Positions 9,137-18,596 are shown, counted from the first letter of the stretch. The stretch: DNA of 64,000 bases from Thiobacillus sp. SCUT-2 (GCF_035621355.1 NZ_CP141769.1:2728001-2792000); one strand, 5' to 3'. Notes: generated by a model not told the origin, from the letters alone. Made by a program: numbers and translations.

Positions 9137-9772
9137 ATGCCCGATTTTCCCGGTGGCGTCTACGCCATCACGCCCGAGACCGCCGACACCGAAAACCTGC
9201 TGGCCCAGGTGGAGGCCGCGCTCGCCGGCGGCGTCGCCGCCGTGCAGTACCGCGACAAATCGGCCGACGTCGCGCGCCGCCACGAGCAGGCCAGCGAGCT
9301 CGCCGCGCTGTGCCGCCGGTACGGTGCGCCGCTGATCGTCAACGACGACCTCCGGCTCGCCGATCTCACCGGCGCCGACGGCGTCCACCTGGGGCGCGAC
9401 GACGGCAGCCTGCGGGAGGCGCGCATCATCCTCGGGCCGGGCAAGTTCATCGGTGCCTCGTGCTACCAGAGCCTCGACCTGGCCCTGGCCGCGCAGGCGG
9501 CCGGCGCCGACTACGTCGCCTTCGGCAGCTTCTTCGCCTCACCGACCAAGCCCGCGGCACCGCGCGCCAGCCTCGATCTGCTGCGCGCAGCCGGCCCGGC
9601 CCTGCGCGTGCCGATCGTGGCGATCGGCGGCATCACGCTCGCCAATGCGCCGTCGCTGCTCGACGCCGGCGCCGACTGCCTCGCCGTCCTGTCGGCGCTG
9701 TTCGACGCCGCCGACATCCGTGCCGCCGCGCACGACCTGAATCAACTCTTCGCAACGGAACCCGAACAATGA
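9137..9772 (+). CDS. thiE: Thiamine-phosphate synthase ThiE
   Basis: A 211-residue TIM-barrel enzyme that joins HMP pyrophosphate to hydroxyethylthiazole phosphate, giving thiamine monophosphate. Motifs include VQYRDKSAD after the first strand, [10 protein letters not shown] and GVHLGRDD in the substrate site, [14 protein letters not shown], and the phosphate-binding [11 protein letters not shown]. The ATG at 9137 begins the family-typical N-terminus (YAIT). Its TGA overlaps the hemL ATG (ATGA at 9769-9772), suggesting translational coupling to heme synthesis. Confidence 0.95.
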   Translation: MPDFPGGVYAITPETADTENLLAQVEAALAGGVAAVQYRDKSADVARRHEQASELAALCRRYGAPLIVNDDLRLADLTGADGVHLGRDDGSLREARIILGPGKFIGASCYQSLDLALAAQAAGADYVAFGSFFASPTKPAAPRASLDLLRAAGPALRVPIVAIGGITLANAPSLLDAGADCLAVLSALFDAADIRAAAHDLNQLFATEPEQ

Positions 9773-11046
9773 CCCGCAACGAACAGCTCTTCGAACAATC
9801 GCAGAAAGTCATACCCGGCGGCGTGAATTCGCCGGTGCGCGCCTTCCGCAGCGTCGGCGGCACACCCGTCTTCTTCAGCCGCGCCAAGGGCTCGCGCGTG
9901 TGGGACGCCGACGGCCGTGAATACATCGACTACGTCGGCTCCTGGGGTCCGGCCATCCTCGGCCACGCCCACCCCGGCACGGTCAAGGCGGTGCAGGACG
10001 CCGCAGCCAACGGCCTGTCGTTCGGCGCACCGTCCGAGGCGGAACTGACGATCGCGACCCGCATCACGCAGCTCCTGCCGAGCATCGAGAAGGTGCGCCT
10101 GGTCTCGTCCGGCACCGAGGCAACCATGAGCGCGATCCGCCTGGCGCGCGGCTTCACCGGCCGTTCCAAGTTCATCAAGTTCGAGGGTTGCTACCACGGC
10201 CACGCCGACTTCCTGCTGGTGAAGGCGGGCTCCGGCGCGCTCACCTTCGGCAACCCGACCTCGGCCGGCGTGCCCCCCGAGGTCGCGGCGCAGACCCTCG
10301 TGCTCGACTACAACGACGTCGCCGGGCTCGAGCGCACCTTCGCCGAGATCGGCAACGAGATCGCCTGCATCATCGTCGAGCCCTTCGCCGGCAACATGAA
10401 CCTGGTCAAGCCGACCGCCGAATTCATGGCGGCGATGCGCCGGCTGTGCGATGCGCACGGTGCGCTCCTGATCTTCGACGAGGTCATGACGGGCTTCCGC
10501 GTCGACCTTGGCTGCGCGCAGAAGCTGCTCGGCATCAAACCGGACCTGACCACGCTCGGCAAGGTCATCGGCGGCGGCATGCCGGTCGGCGCCTTCGGCG
10601 GCCGCGCCGACGTCATGGACGCGCTCGCGCCCGTCGGCCCCGTCTACCAGGCCGGCACGCTGTCGGGCAACCCGGTCGCGGTGGCCGCCGGTCTGGCGAC
10701 GCTGGCCGCCGTCTCCGAGCCGGGCTTCTACGAGGGACTGGCCGCACGCACCGCGAAACTGGTGAACGGTCTCTCCGCCGCGGCGAAGGACGCCGGCGTC
10801 ACCTTCTGCGCCGATTCGGTCGGCGGCATGTTCGGCCTCTACTTCGCTGCCAAGCCGCCGGCGAGCTTCGCCGAGGTGATGCAGTGCGACCGCGAGAAAT
10901 TCAACCGCTTCTTCCACGCCATGCTCGACCGCGGCTTCTATCTTGCGCCGTCGGCGTTCGAGGCCGGCTTCGTCTCGGCGGCGCACACCGACGCCGACAT
11001 CGACGCGACGATCGGCGCCGCGCGCGAAGTCTTCAAGACCCTATGA
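9769..11046 (+). CDS. hemL: Glutamate-1-semialdehyde 2,1-aminomutase HemL
   Basis: A 425-residue PLP enzyme that makes 5-aminolevulinate from glutamate-1-semialdehyde, the entry to heme by the C5 route. Clear signatures are [12 protein letters not shown] at the N-terminus, [35 protein letters not shown], and the PLP lysine in [18 protein letters not shown] near residue 265. Length is normal. The start overlaps the thiE stop and the stop overlaps the start of the next gene, each by ATGA, so thiE, hemL and the possible dsrS form a tightly coupled block. Confidence 0.96.
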   Translation: MTRNEQLFEQSQKVIPGGVNSPVRAFRSVGGTPVFFSRAKGSRVWDADGREYIDYVGSWGPAILGHAHPGTVKAVQDAAANGLSFGAPSEAELTIATRITQLLPSIEKVRLVSSGTEATMSAIRLARGFTGRSKFIKFEGCYHGHADFLLVKAGSGALTFGNPTSAGVPPEVAAQTLVLDYNDVAGLERTFAEIGNEIACIIVEPFAGNMNLVKPTAEFMAAMRRLCDAHGALLIFDEVMTGFRVDLGCAQKLLGIKPDLTTLGKVIGGGMPVGAFGGRADVMDALAPVGPVYQAGTLSGNPVAVAAGLATLAAVSEPGFYEGLAARTAKLVNGLSAAAKDAGVTFCADSVGGMFGLYFAAKPPASFAEVMQCDREKFNRFFHAMLDRGFYLAPSAFEAGFVSAAHTDADIDATIGAAREVFKTL

Positions 11047-12107
11047 ACGACGAACTCTCCCCTGAAGACGAACTGCGCCTCAACGTTCTCTTCAACACCG
11101 ACCTCAAGGCCGTCCGCATCGACGAGTCGGCGATGACGCTGTGGGCGCTCACCCCGCAAGGCGAGGCGAGCGTGCCGCTGAAGCCCACCGAGCGGTCCGA
11201 TCGCTACCTGAAGCGGGTGCGCGAGATGCTGTCCGGCCACGTGCTCGGCTCGCCCGGCGGCTATCCGGTGCATCTCACGCGCTGGACGCGGCAGTCGCAG
11301 GCCGGCCTCTCCGAGCAGCATCTGGCCCAGCTCCTGCTGATTGCGGAAGAGGAGGCGGTCGTCGCAGTGGTGCATTCGCCCGCGCTCACCGACGAGCTCG
11401 CACGCTATGCCTGGTGGTGCATGCCGACGATCGAGAACGCACGGCTGATGCTGATGCGCGACGTCGTGTGCCGGGGCGGCATGGGCCGCACGCTGGCGGA
11501 ATTCCTGGTCGAGCACCTCGCCTTCCTGCACGAGGACGACGTCGGCATCCTCGACACCGTGGCGGTCATGCTCGTCTCGGGCGTGCTCACCGACGCCGAG
11601 CGGCTGGCGATCTGGAAGCGGGGCACCAGCCGGAATTCCTACTACGTGCCCTTCCTCGAGCTGCAGCCGGACGAACTGCCCAGTCCGCGTGCCGCGCGCG
11701 CCGACCATGCGAATGTGCCCGCACTTGCCGGCAACCCTTACAGCACGATGCTCGCCAAGGCCCTGTCCGGCCAGGGGCAGACCTTCCTCGCGACCATTGC
11801 GACGATTCTCGAACGCCCCGAAATCCAGGAAGTGGTGAACCATACGCTCAATGCGCTGGCGAACTGGTGCGCGCCGCTGCGCCAGGTCGACGCGGCCGCG
11901 CACGACGCAGCCCGCGCGGCGCTTCTGGCCATCGCACCGCAGTTCGAAGCGGACTGCAATGCGCTCGACGCCCTGGCGGCGGTGGACGCCGACACCGTGC
12001 GGCCGATCTTCCTCAAGACCACCGCCATCGGCTCGCTGATGCGGCGCAAGATCCAGCCGGTCGTCACCCCGCTGCTCGACGGCATCGCGGTGCTGCGTCG
12101 CGGCTGA
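11043..12107 (+). CDS. Cytosolic protein, possibly DsrS-like
   Basis: A 354-residue protein with no signal peptide or membrane segment. The N-terminus [20 protein letters not shown] and the leucine- and alanine-rich helical remainder resemble what I recall of DsrS, a soluble protein of sulfur oxidisers whose role is unclear; this is memory, not a search. Visible patches are [21 protein letters not shown] in the middle and [19 protein letters not shown] near the end. It contains no known catalytic motif. The ATG at 11043 overlaps the hemL stop. A link to sulfur oxidation would fit the sqr gene at the far end of the window. Confidence 0.6.
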   Translation: MNDELSPEDELRLNVLFNTDLKAVRIDESAMTLWALTPQGEASVPLKPTERSDRYLKRVREMLSGHVLGSPGGYPVHLTRWTRQSQAGLSEQHLAQLLLIAEEEAVVAVVHSPALTDELARYAWWCMPTIENARLMLMRDVVCRGGMGRTLAEFLVEHLAFLHEDDVGILDTVAVMLVSGVLTDAERLAIWKRGTSRNSYYVPFLELQPDELPSPRAARADHANVPALAGNPYSTMLAKALSGQGQTFLATIATILERPEIQEVVNHTLNALANWCAPLRQVDAAAHDAARAALLAIAPQFEADCNALDALAAVDADTVRPIFLKTTAIGSLMRRKIQPVVTPLLDGIAVLRRG

Positions 12108-12120
12108 CCGCCGGTGCGGC

Positions 12121-12792
12121 TCAGCCGAGTGCGCTGGCAACGAGGTTGAGCGTCAGCGCCAGCACCATCAGGTTGAAGCCGAACGACACCAGGCCGTGCA
12201 GCAGCGCCAGCCGGCGCATGGCCGCGCTGGCGATGGCGACGTCGGACACCTGTGAGGTCATGCCGATGACCGCGGAGAAATAGGCGAAGTCGAGATAGGA
12301 CGGCGCCGCCTCGCCCGGGAACAGCAGGCCGTGCGCGTCCTCGCGGTAATAGCGGCGCGCATAGCGCAGGGCGAACACCGTCTGCATCAGCAGCCATGTC
12401 GCCGCGAGCGTCGCCAGCGCCAGTCCGATGTGGGTCCAGCGCGCCGGCCCGGACAGGGTGCGGGCGGCGTCGGTCACCAGCAGCACGCCGCCCAGGCTGA
12501 CCCAGGATATCGCGACGATCAGGGCATAAAGGGCGGCGGAGCCCGGGTCGAAGCTGGATGCCCGCAGACGGGTCCGCGCGGCGTCGAGCCGCCCCATGCC
12601 CCACCAGACGACCACCAGATAACCCAGCGTGCCGGCCAGCCATCCGGCCAGCAGGCGCGCCTCCCACAGCGCCAGTGGCAGGACCGCGGCGGCCAGCACG
12701 CCCGCGAGCGCCGCGAGCAGCACGCGATGCCAGGCCCGCAGGCGCGCCAGCGGGTGCAGATTGGCGTGAGGCAGGGGCAGCAGCAGTTTCAT
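12121..12792 (-). CDS. DUF1345 family integral membrane protein
   Basis: A 223-residue membrane protein with about five hydrophobic helices, including LLAALAGVLAAAVLPLAL and ALYALIVAISWVSLGGVLLV. The segment SYLDFAYFSAVIGMTSQVSD near residue 170 is the recognisable DUF1345 signature. No function is established for the family. Its ATG (12792) overlaps the stop of the DedA-like gene by four bases, so the two are cotranscribed and probably coupled. It converges on the possible dsrS with a 13-bp gap and no obvious terminator between. Confidence 0.8.
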   Translation of the reverse strand: MKLLLPLPHANLHPLARLRAWHRVLLAALAGVLAAAVLPLALWEARLLAGWLAGTLGYLVVVWWGMGRLDAARTRLRASSFDPGSAALYALIVAISWVSLGGVLLVTDAARTLSGPARWTHIGLALATLAATWLLMQTVFALRYARRYYREDAHGLLFPGEAAPSYLDFAYFSAVIGMTSQVSDVAIASAAMRRLALLHGLVSFGFNLMVLALTLNLVASALG

Positions 12793-13358
12793 CGTTTCGG
12801 CTCCGGGTGTCGCCGGCGGCGGCGCACCGCGGCACGAAGCAGCAGCGCCGCGACGGCGAGGGCCGCCATCACCCAATGCTCGTAATGATGCAGCATCGCC
12901 TCCTGGCCCGCCAGCAAGGCGCCGAAGCTCCAGCCGAGGCCGGCGACGAGCGGCGCCCACAGCGCCGCGGACAGCGCATTGAGCTCCGCGAAGCGCCGCC
13001 ACGGCACGCGGCCAAGGCCGATCGCGATGGGCAGCGCCATGCGCAGGCCCCACAGGAAGCGCATGGTCAGGATGATCGCGACCGGGTGACGCTCGATCAG
13101 GGCGAAGGCCTCTGCGACCCGGCCGCGCAGCACGGGCCGGCGCTCGAGCAGGCGCTGCCCGTGGCGGCGGCCGAGCCAGAAGAAGAACTGGTCGCCGGCA
13201 ACCGCCCCCAGCCAGGCGAGGCCCGTGACGGCGGCAAAGTCGAGATAGCCCCGGTGCGCCGCATAGCCCGCCAGCAGGAGCACGGTCTCGCCCTCGAACA
13301 CCGCCCCGACGAGAACCGCGGCGTAGCCGTAGTGCGCGATCAGTGTGGGCAGGTCCAT
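12789..13358 (-). CDS. DedA/SNARE-associated family membrane protein
   Basis: A 189-residue inner-membrane protein of the DedA family, linked to undecaprenyl-phosphate or lipid flipping and membrane homeostasis. The family pattern is visible: FEGETVLLLAGYAAHRGYLD near the start, the re-entrant LGAVAGDQFFFWLGRRHGQR, and RFLWGLRMALPIAIGLGRVP with its conserved arginine and proline. The C-terminus is a long helix ending in a basic tail. It sits between dsbD and the DUF1345 gene. Which lipid it handles is unknown. Confidence 0.87.
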   Translation of the reverse strand: MDLPTLIAHYGYAAVLVGAVFEGETVLLLAGYAAHRGYLDFAAVTGLAWLGAVAGDQFFFWLGRRHGQRLLERRPVLRGRVAEAFALIERHPVAIILTMRFLWGLRMALPIAIGLGRVPWRRFAELNALSAALWAPLVAGLGWSFGALLAGQEAMLHHYEHWVMAALAVAALLLRAAVRRRRRHPEPKR

Positions 13359-13405
13359 CGCCGCACGCCCCGCTTCAGCGCATGCGCACGCCGCTCACGC
13401 CGCCC

Positions 13406-15694
13406 TCAGGAGCCGAGGGCGGCGTCGATGCTGGCGAGGAACTTGTCCGGCTTCTCGAAGCCGATCACCTTGTAGTCCGACTGCTGACCCGCGCCGTTCC
13501 AGAAGATCAGCCCGGGCGGCCCGAACAGCCCGAAGCGCTTGAGCAGCGCCTTGTCGGCGTCGCTGTTGGCGGTGACGTCGGCCTGCAGCAGCACCATCTT
13601 GCGCAGCCGCGCCTGCACCTTGGGATCACTGAAGGTGAAGCGCTCCATCTCCTTGCACGACACGCACCAGTCGGCGAAGAAATCCAGCATGACCGGCTGC
13701 CCGTCTGCCTTGGCCGCCGCCAGCCGCGCCTCCAGCTCGGCGACGCTCTTCACCTTCTCGAACGCGGGGCCGTGCGGCTCGGCCGCCTGCGCGCCGCCGC
13801 CGGTGGCCGCGATCCCGCCCTTGAACACGTCGAGCGGCTGCAGGAGATCGCGGCTGCCGGCCAGCAGGCCGAGAATGATCGCCAGGCCGCCGATCAGCAG
13901 CACGACGCCGAGGCCCTTCCACAGGCGCGCCCAGCCGGACGCGTGGGTCGGCAGCGGGTCGAGGGCGTGCAGGTAGATCGCCGAAGCGATCAGCAGCACG
14001 GCCCACAGCGCCATGTTGAGCCACGCCGGGATGATCGGCGAGATCAGGTAGATCGCGATCGCCAGCATCAATACGCCGAAGAAATACTTCACCGCGTTCA
14101 TCCAGCCACCCGCCCGGGGCAGCAGGGCGCCGGCCGACAGCCCGACCAGCAGCAGCGGCACGCCCATGCCGAGCGCCAGCACGAACAGCGCGACGCCGCC
14201 CAGGGTCGTGTTGCCGGTCTGCGCGATGAAGGCGAGCGCGGCCGCCAGCGGCGGCGCGACGCAGGGACCGACGATCACCGCAGACAGCGCGCCCATGACG
14301 AAGACGCCGGCGAAGTTGCCGCCCTTCATCTTGTTGGAGGCGTCCGAGAACTTGCTCTGCAGCGCGCTCGGCAGCTGGATCTCGAAGAAGCCGAACATCG
14401 ACAGGGCCAGCAGCACGAAAAGCCCGGCGCCGACGCCGAGCGCCCACGGGTTCTGCAGCGCGTTCGAGATGAGCGTGCCGGACAGCGCCGCGGCAACGCC
14501 CGCGACGGCGTAGGTGATGGCCATTCCGAGCACGTAGGCGAGCGACAGCAGGAAGCCGCTGGTCTTGGTGAGCTGCTGGTTCTGGCCGGCGATGATGCCC
14601 GACAGGATCGGGATCATCGGGAACACGCATGGCGTCAGCGCCAGCAGCAGCCCGAAACCGAAGAAGGTGGCGACGACGGCCCAGAAACTCCCGCCCTTCA
14701 GCACGCGCTCGATGCGCGAGGTGTCGGACTCGGCTGCCGCGGGCTCGGCGGGGGCAGCCGCCGCGCTGGCGACGGCCGGCGCGGCGCCGCCCGCGGCGGT
14801 CAGCGTGAAGTCGTGCTGGATCGGCGGGTAGCAGATGCCGACCGCCTCGTTGCAGCCCTGCCAGGTCGCGGCCAGCACCAGCTTCTCGTTCGCGGCGAGC
14901 GCGCGCGACAGCGTGAGGCGGGCGGAAAAATCGCGATGATAGACCTCGGTGCGGCCGAAGCTCGGATCGTCCTTGACGTCGCCGGCCGGGGTATCGGCCT
15001 GCGTCACCTTGAGGTCCGCCGGCGCCTTGACGGCGAACGCGAGCTTGTTGCGGTAGAGATAGGTCGACGGCGTCAGCGCGTAATCCAGCTTGACCGTCTG
15101 CGCGTCAGCCATCGCGGCCGCCACCTTGAAAGCCTGCTCGGGGGGCAGTACCTGCGGCATCCCCTCATCGCCGGCGAGGCTGCGCAGGCGGTCGAGTGCG
15201 GAGGGGGATGCCGGCGAAGCGGCGGCGGGCGGCGGCGCAAGCGGCGCCGGGGCGGCGACCGCGGCGGGCAGCTTGAGCGTGACGCGCTCGGTCTGCGGCG
15301 TGTAGCAGAGACCGGCATCGGCGCAGCCCTGCGCGACCGTCTTCAGCGTGACCGACGTCACGCCTGCGTCGTGCGCGATCGGCAGCGCGATGCGGATCTC
15401 CTTGCGATAGGTCTCGACCTTGCCGAAATTCTCGTCTTCCTTGACCTTGCCGGCCGGCATCCGCGGGGCGCCCAGCTTCGCGCCCTCCACCTCGAAGCGG
15501 AACTTGTCGCGATACATGTAGTAGCCGTCGGCGATCTGCCAGCGCGCTTCCAGCGTGTCGGCGTCGACGGCGCGCGCGGAGAACTTGAACGCGGCCTCGG
15601 GCTCGAGAAATTCCTCGGCGCCCGCCACTGGAAAATAGGCCGATGCGCCCCCAATTAAGAACAGGGCGGCGAGCGAACGGATCCACTTAGTCAT
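13406..15694 (-). CDS. dsbD: Thiol:disulfide interchange protein DsbD with two N-terminal alpha domains
   Basis: A 762-residue reductase that carries electrons from cytoplasmic thioredoxin across the membrane to periplasmic thiol proteins. After a signal peptide come two successive DsbD-alpha-like domains: one with CADAGLCYTPQ (near residue 120) and one with CNEAVGICYPPIQ (near residue 280). Both carry matching internal patterns (VKEDENFGKVETY and VKDDPSFGRTEVY), which looks like a tandem duplication. The eight-helix beta domain has its two cysteines in LLALTPCVFPMIP and AVIVGPCVAPPLA. The C-terminal thioredoxin-like gamma domain has DWCVSCKEME. Canonical DsbD is near 560 residues; the extra length is the second alpha domain. 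The start at 15694 overlaps the cutA end by 8 bp. Confidence 0.95.
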   Translation of the reverse strand: MTKWIRSLAALFLIGGASAYFPVAGAEEFLEPEAAFKFSARAVDADTLEARWQIADGYYMYRDKFRFEVEGAKLGAPRMPAGKVKEDENFGKVETYRKEIRIALPIAHDAGVTSVTLKTVAQGCADAGLCYTPQTERVTLKLPAAVAAPAPLAPPPAAASPASPSALDRLRSLAGDEGMPQVLPPEQAFKVAAAMADAQTVKLDYALTPSTYLYRNKLAFAVKAPADLKVTQADTPAGDVKDDPSFGRTEVYHRDFSARLTLSRALAANEKLVLAATWQGCNEAVGICYPPIQHDFTLTAAGGAAPAVASAAAAPAEPAAAESDTSRIERVLKGGSFWAVVATFFGFGLLLALTPCVFPMIPILSGIIAGQNQQLTKTSGFLLSLAYVLGMAITYAVAGVAAALSGTLISNALQNPWALGVGAGLFVLLALSMFGFFEIQLPSALQSKFSDASNKMKGGNFAGVFVMGALSAVIVGPCVAPPLAAALAFIAQTGNTTLGGVALFVLALGMGVPLLLVGLSAGALLPRAGGWMNAVKYFFGVLMLAIAIYLISPIIPAWLNMALWAVLLIASAIYLHALDPLPTHASGWARLWKGLGVVLLIGGLAIILGLLAGSRDLLQPLDVFKGGIAATGGGAQAAEPHGPAFEKVKSVAELEARLAAAKADGQPVMLDFFADWCVSCKEMERFTFSDPKVQARLRKMVLLQADVTANSDADKALLKRFGLFGPPGLIFWNGAGQQSDYKVIGFEKPDKFLASIDAALGS

Positions 15695-16010
15695 GCTTTT
15701 CGGTCTCCTTGGCGAGCCACGCGAGGTACGCGGGCAGGCCATGTGTCATCGGTACGGCAACGAGTTCGGGTACCTCGTAGGGATGGTGGGCGCGGACGAT
15801 CGCCTCGACCTGCGGCCACGACGCCGCGGTCGTCTTGATCAGCATCGGGATTTCATCCGCCGTCTCCACCGCTCCCCGCCAGCGGTAGATGGAGCGGCAC
15901 GCCGCCAAAACGTTCACGCACGCCGCCGCGCGGGATTCGATCAGCGCGTGCGCCAGCTTATCGGCGACCGCCACATCGGGTACATTCGTCAAGACTAACA
16001 AAGGTTCCAT
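15687..16010 (-). CDS. cutA: Divalent cation tolerance protein CutA
   Basis: A 107-residue CutA1-like protein, a small trimeric protein of the PII-like fold associated with copper tolerance. Signatures are ALIESRAAACVNV (cysteine present), the YRWRGAVETADEIPMLIKT strand pair, and VRAHHPYEVPELVAVP. It overlaps the start of dsbD, a common neighbour of cutA in proteobacteria, and is divergent from fxsA with only three bases between the two starts. The two promoters must therefore overlap the neighbouring coding regions. Confidence 0.94.
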   Translation of the reverse strand: MEPLLVLTNVPDVAVADKLAHALIESRAAACVNVLAACRSIYRWRGAVETADEIPMLIKTTAASWPQVEAIVRAHHPYEVPELVAVPMTHGLPAYLAWLAKETEKHD

Positions 16011-16013
16011 GTC

Positions 16014-16478
16014 ATGCGCTTTGGTTGGATTGTGCTACTGCTCCTGTCGTTTCCGGTGCTCGAGGCCATCGGCATCTTCTGGGTCGCCCACGTCATCGGC
16101 GGCTGGGTCTGGCTATGGCTGATGCTCGCTGCCGTCGCCGGCATCCTGCTGATCCGCCTCGAGCGCGCCACGTGGGGGCCGCGCCTGCTGTTTTCGGTCC
16201 AGGCCGGCGGCAATCCGCTGGCTGCCCTGTTCGCCAGCGGCCGCATCCTCCTCGCCGGCGGGCTGCTCATATTTCCGGGCTTCATCAGCGATCTGCTGGC
16301 GCTCGTCCTGCTGCTGACGCCAGGCACCTGGTCCGGGCGCCGCGCGAATCCTCTGCAGTCCGCCAACGACGACGGGCCCTCGCCCCAACCCTCCCCCGCG
16401 TGGAGAGAGGGGGCGAACGCCACGCCCAAAACGATAGACGGCGAGTTCCGGCGGGAACCCGACGACCTGCTGCGCTGA
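16014..16478 (+). CDS. fxsA: FxsA family membrane protein with REP-like repeat in its C-terminal coding region
   Basis: A 154-residue FxsA-like inner-membrane protein, the family named for suppressing F exclusion of phage T7. The N-terminus FGWIVLLLLSFPVLEAIGIF and the middle helix pair (GGWVWLWLMLAAVAGILLIR, LLAGGLLIFPGFISDLLAL) are typical. After the usual end of the family, near residue 110, the frame crosses a REP-like element at 16377-16412 that is translated as GPSPQPSPAWREG. The native tail may therefore have been altered by that element. The start is three bases from the divergent cutA start. Confidence 0.87.
   Translation: MRFGWIVLLLLSFPVLEAIGIFWVAHVIGGWVWLWLMLAAVAGILLIRLERATWGPRLLFSVQAGGNPLAALFASGRILLAGGLLIFPGFISDLLALVLLLTPGTWSGRRANPLQSANDDGPSPQPSPAWREGANATPKTIDGEFRREPDDLLR
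16377..16412. repeat. REP-like intergenic-type repeat inside fxsA
   Basis: The stretch CCCTCGCCCCAACCCTCC followed by CCGCGTGGAGAGAGGG resembles the C-rich/G-rich REP sequences scattered through many GC-rich proteobacterial genomes. Its two halves can form a stem (CCCTC... with ...GAGGG). It lies in frame within the 3' part of fxsA. Confidence 0.65.
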
Positions 16479-16483
16479 GCGCC

Positions 16484-17389
16484 TCAGAACAGGGCCCCCT
16501 GCCCGGTTTCCGCGCCGTCGACGCGCGTCTGCCGGATTTCGCGCAACAGGTCGTCCGACGCCGGATAGCGGTACTTCACCCGCAGTTCGCGCAGGGTGCG
16601 CGCATTCGACAGCTGGCGCGACTCGCGCAGGAAGGACAGCAGCGCTTCCGACAGCACGGTTTCCGCCTCGGCGCGATTCACGCGCGGCGGGCGCGGCAGG
16701 CCGAAGGCATCGGCGCAGCTGTCGAACCAGTCGCCCATCTTGAGCGGGTGCGCATCGACCGCGTGATAGACGCGCTGCGCGCGGCCGCGGAACAGCGCCG
16801 CCCACGCCAGCCGCGCCAGATCGTCGGCATGGATGTGGTTGGTGTAGCTGTCGTCCCTGGCAATCAAGGCCGGGGTGCCGCGCTTGATGCGCTCGAGCGG
16901 CAGGCGGTCGGCGGCGTAGATGCCGGGCGCGCGCAGGATGCTCACCTGCACCCCGAGCGCCTCGCCCCAGGCGCGCAGCTGGCGCTCGGCGTCGACCCGC
17001 CGCACCGCGCGGCCGTTGACCGGCGCGACCGGGCGCGTTTCCGCCACCCACTGGCCGCCGCAGTCGCCATAGACGCCGCTGGTGCTGATGTAGACCAGCG
17101 CCGCCGGCCTGCTGCGCCGCCCCAGCGCGCGCAGCAGGCGCGCGGTGCGCGGATCCGAGCGCCCCGCGTTGGGCGGCGGCGCGAAATGGAAGACGCCGTC
17201 GACGCGCGGCAACCGGTTCAGCGTGGCGGGGGCGTCGAGGTCGCCGACGTAGGGCGTGACCCCCAGCGCCCGCAACGCGGCGGCGCGCTCGGGCCGCCGC
17301 ACGAGCCCGATGAAATCGGCCTGGCGCGCGTAGCGCCTCACCAGCCGCTCGGCGATGTCGCCGAATCCCACGATCAAGATCTTCTTCAT
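16484..17389 (-). CDS. NAD-dependent epimerase/dehydratase (SDR) family protein
   Basis: A protein of 301 residues from the ATG at 17389 (an ATG five codons upstream is also possible). The Rossmann nucleotide site is ILIVGFGDIAERLVRRY; the glycine pattern GxGDIA is that of the YeeZ-like/atypical SDR group. The central YISTSGVYGDCGGQWVAE carries the Ser and Tyr of the active-site region, and SILRAPGIYAADRLP and YTNHIHADDLA follow as in extended SDRs. Substrate is unknown. It converges on fxsA with a 5-bp gap and is divergent from the reductase at 17500. Confidence 0.85.
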   Translation of the reverse strand: MKKILIVGFGDIAERLVRRYARQADFIGLVRRPERAAALRALGVTPYVGDLDAPATLNRLPRVDGVFHFAPPPNAGRSDPRTARLLRALGRRSRPAALVYISTSGVYGDCGGQWVAETRPVAPVNGRAVRRVDAERQLRAWGEALGVQVSILRAPGIYAADRLPLERIKRGTPALIARDDSYTNHIHADDLARLAWAALFRGRAQRVYHAVDAHPLKMGDWFDSCADAFGLPRPPRVNRAEAETVLSEALLSFLRESRQLSNARTLRELRVKYRYPASDDLLREIRQTRVDGAETGQGALF

Positions 17390-17499
17390 TGCCCTGCCTG
17401 CCATCGCATCCTGCCTGTAACCCTTCCGGAGCAGGGGTGAAAACCCCCTCCAGTCGGGCGATAATTGCGCGGTTTATCACCGCATTCTAAGCGCACATC

Positions 17500-18531
17500 A
17501 TGCCGTATCAGGTCACCATCCAGCCCAGCGGGCACCGATTCACCGTCGACGATGACGAAACGATACTCGAAGCCGCCCTGCGGGAAGGCTTCGCCCTGCC
17601 CTACGGCTGCCGCAACGGCGCCTGCGGCGCCTGCAAGGGCAAGATCCTGTCCGGCCAGGTGGACTACGGGACGCATTCGGCCACCGCGCTGAAGGACGAG
17701 GAGAAGGTCCAGGGCCGTGCCTTGTTCTGCCGCGCGAAGCCGCTGTCGGAGCTGGTCATCGAAGCGAAGGAGATCGGCGCCGCCAAGGACATCGTCGTGA
17801 AGACCCTGCCGTGCCGCGTCGAGAAGCTGGAAAAGCGCGCCGACGACGTGATGCTGGTCAAGATCAAGCTGCCCGCCAACGAGCGCCTGCAGTTCCTGGC
17901 CGGACAGTACATCGATTTCCAGCTCAAGGACGGCAAGTCGCGCAGCTATTCGCTCGCCAATCCGCCGCACGACGACGCGCTGCTGGAACTCCATATCCGC
18001 CACGTGGCGGGCGGCCTGTTCACCGACCAGGTGTTCTCCACGCTGAAGGAGCGCGACATCCTGCGCCTGAAGGGCCCGCTCGGGTCGTTCTACATCCGCG
18101 AGGATTCGGACAAGCCGATGATCTTCATCGCCGGCGGCACCGGCTTCGCGCCGATCAAGGGCATGCTGCAGCACGCCTTCGCCGAGCACGCCGACCGCGA
18201 GATGGTGCTGTACTGGGGCGTGCGCTCGCTGAAGGATCTCTACATGGCCGAGCTGCCGCAGCAATGGCAGGCGGAACACCCGAATTTCACCTTCATTCCG
18301 GTGCTGTCGGATCCGCAGCCCGGCGATCACTGGCAGGGCCGCACCGGCTTCGTGCACGAGGCCGTGCTGGCGGATTTCGCCGACCTCTCGGGCTACCAGG
18401 TCTACGCCTGCGGCGCGCCCGTGATGGTCGACCATGCGCGCGACAGCTTCGTGCAGACCCGCAAGCTGCCCGAAGACCAGTTCTTCGCCGATTCCTTCGT
18501 CTACGCGGCCGACGCCGAAGTCGCCGCCTGA
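17500..18531 (+). CDS. 2Fe-2S/FNR-type oxidoreductase (CDP-6-deoxyglucoseen reductase-like)
   Basis: A 343-residue flavoprotein reductase that moves electrons from NAD(P)H through FAD to a 2Fe-2S cluster. The N-terminal plant-type ferredoxin domain has the cluster cysteines in YGCRNGACGACKG (residues 35-47) and FCRAKP (near residue 76). The FNR part has the flavin motif RSYSLANPP near residue 148, the NAD motif FIAGGTGFAPIKGM near residue 210, and the C-terminal VYACGAPVMVD. The layout matches AscD/RfbI-type reductases and also oxygenase reductases. No sugar pathway genes are nearby, so the partner is unknown. Confidence 0.88.
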   Translation: MPYQVTIQPSGHRFTVDDDETILEAALREGFALPYGCRNGACGACKGKILSGQVDYGTHSATALKDEEKVQGRALFCRAKPLSELVIEAKEIGAAKDIVVKTLPCRVEKLEKRADDVMLVKIKLPANERLQFLAGQYIDFQLKDGKSRSYSLANPPHDDALLELHIRHVAGGLFTDQVFSTLKERDILRLKGPLGSFYIREDSDKPMIFIAGGTGFAPIKGMLQHAFAEHADREMVLYWGVRSLKDLYMAELPQQWQAEHPNFTFIPVLSDPQPGDHWQGRTGFVHEAVLADFADLSGYQVYACGAPVMVDHARDSFVQTRKLPEDQFFADSFVYAADAEVAA

Positions 18532-18552
18532 CGATGCGCCGGCGGCACCCGT

Positions 18553-18579
18553 AAAAAAGCCCGGGCCAGGGCCCGGGCT
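18553..18579 (-). terminator. Rho-independent terminator after the DUF302 gene
   Basis: On the minus strand a perfect 10-bp stem (AGCCCGGGCC with GGCCCGGGCT, 18558-18579) is followed by six T. It lies 17 bp past the stop of the DUF302 gene. Confidence 0.85.
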
Positions 18580-18596
18580 GGCTGGGCGAGGAAGCC

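Noticed and set aside
13343..15658. 771-residue open frame on the plus strand opposite dsbD
   Set aside because: Antisense shadow; DsbD on the minus strand is unambiguous.
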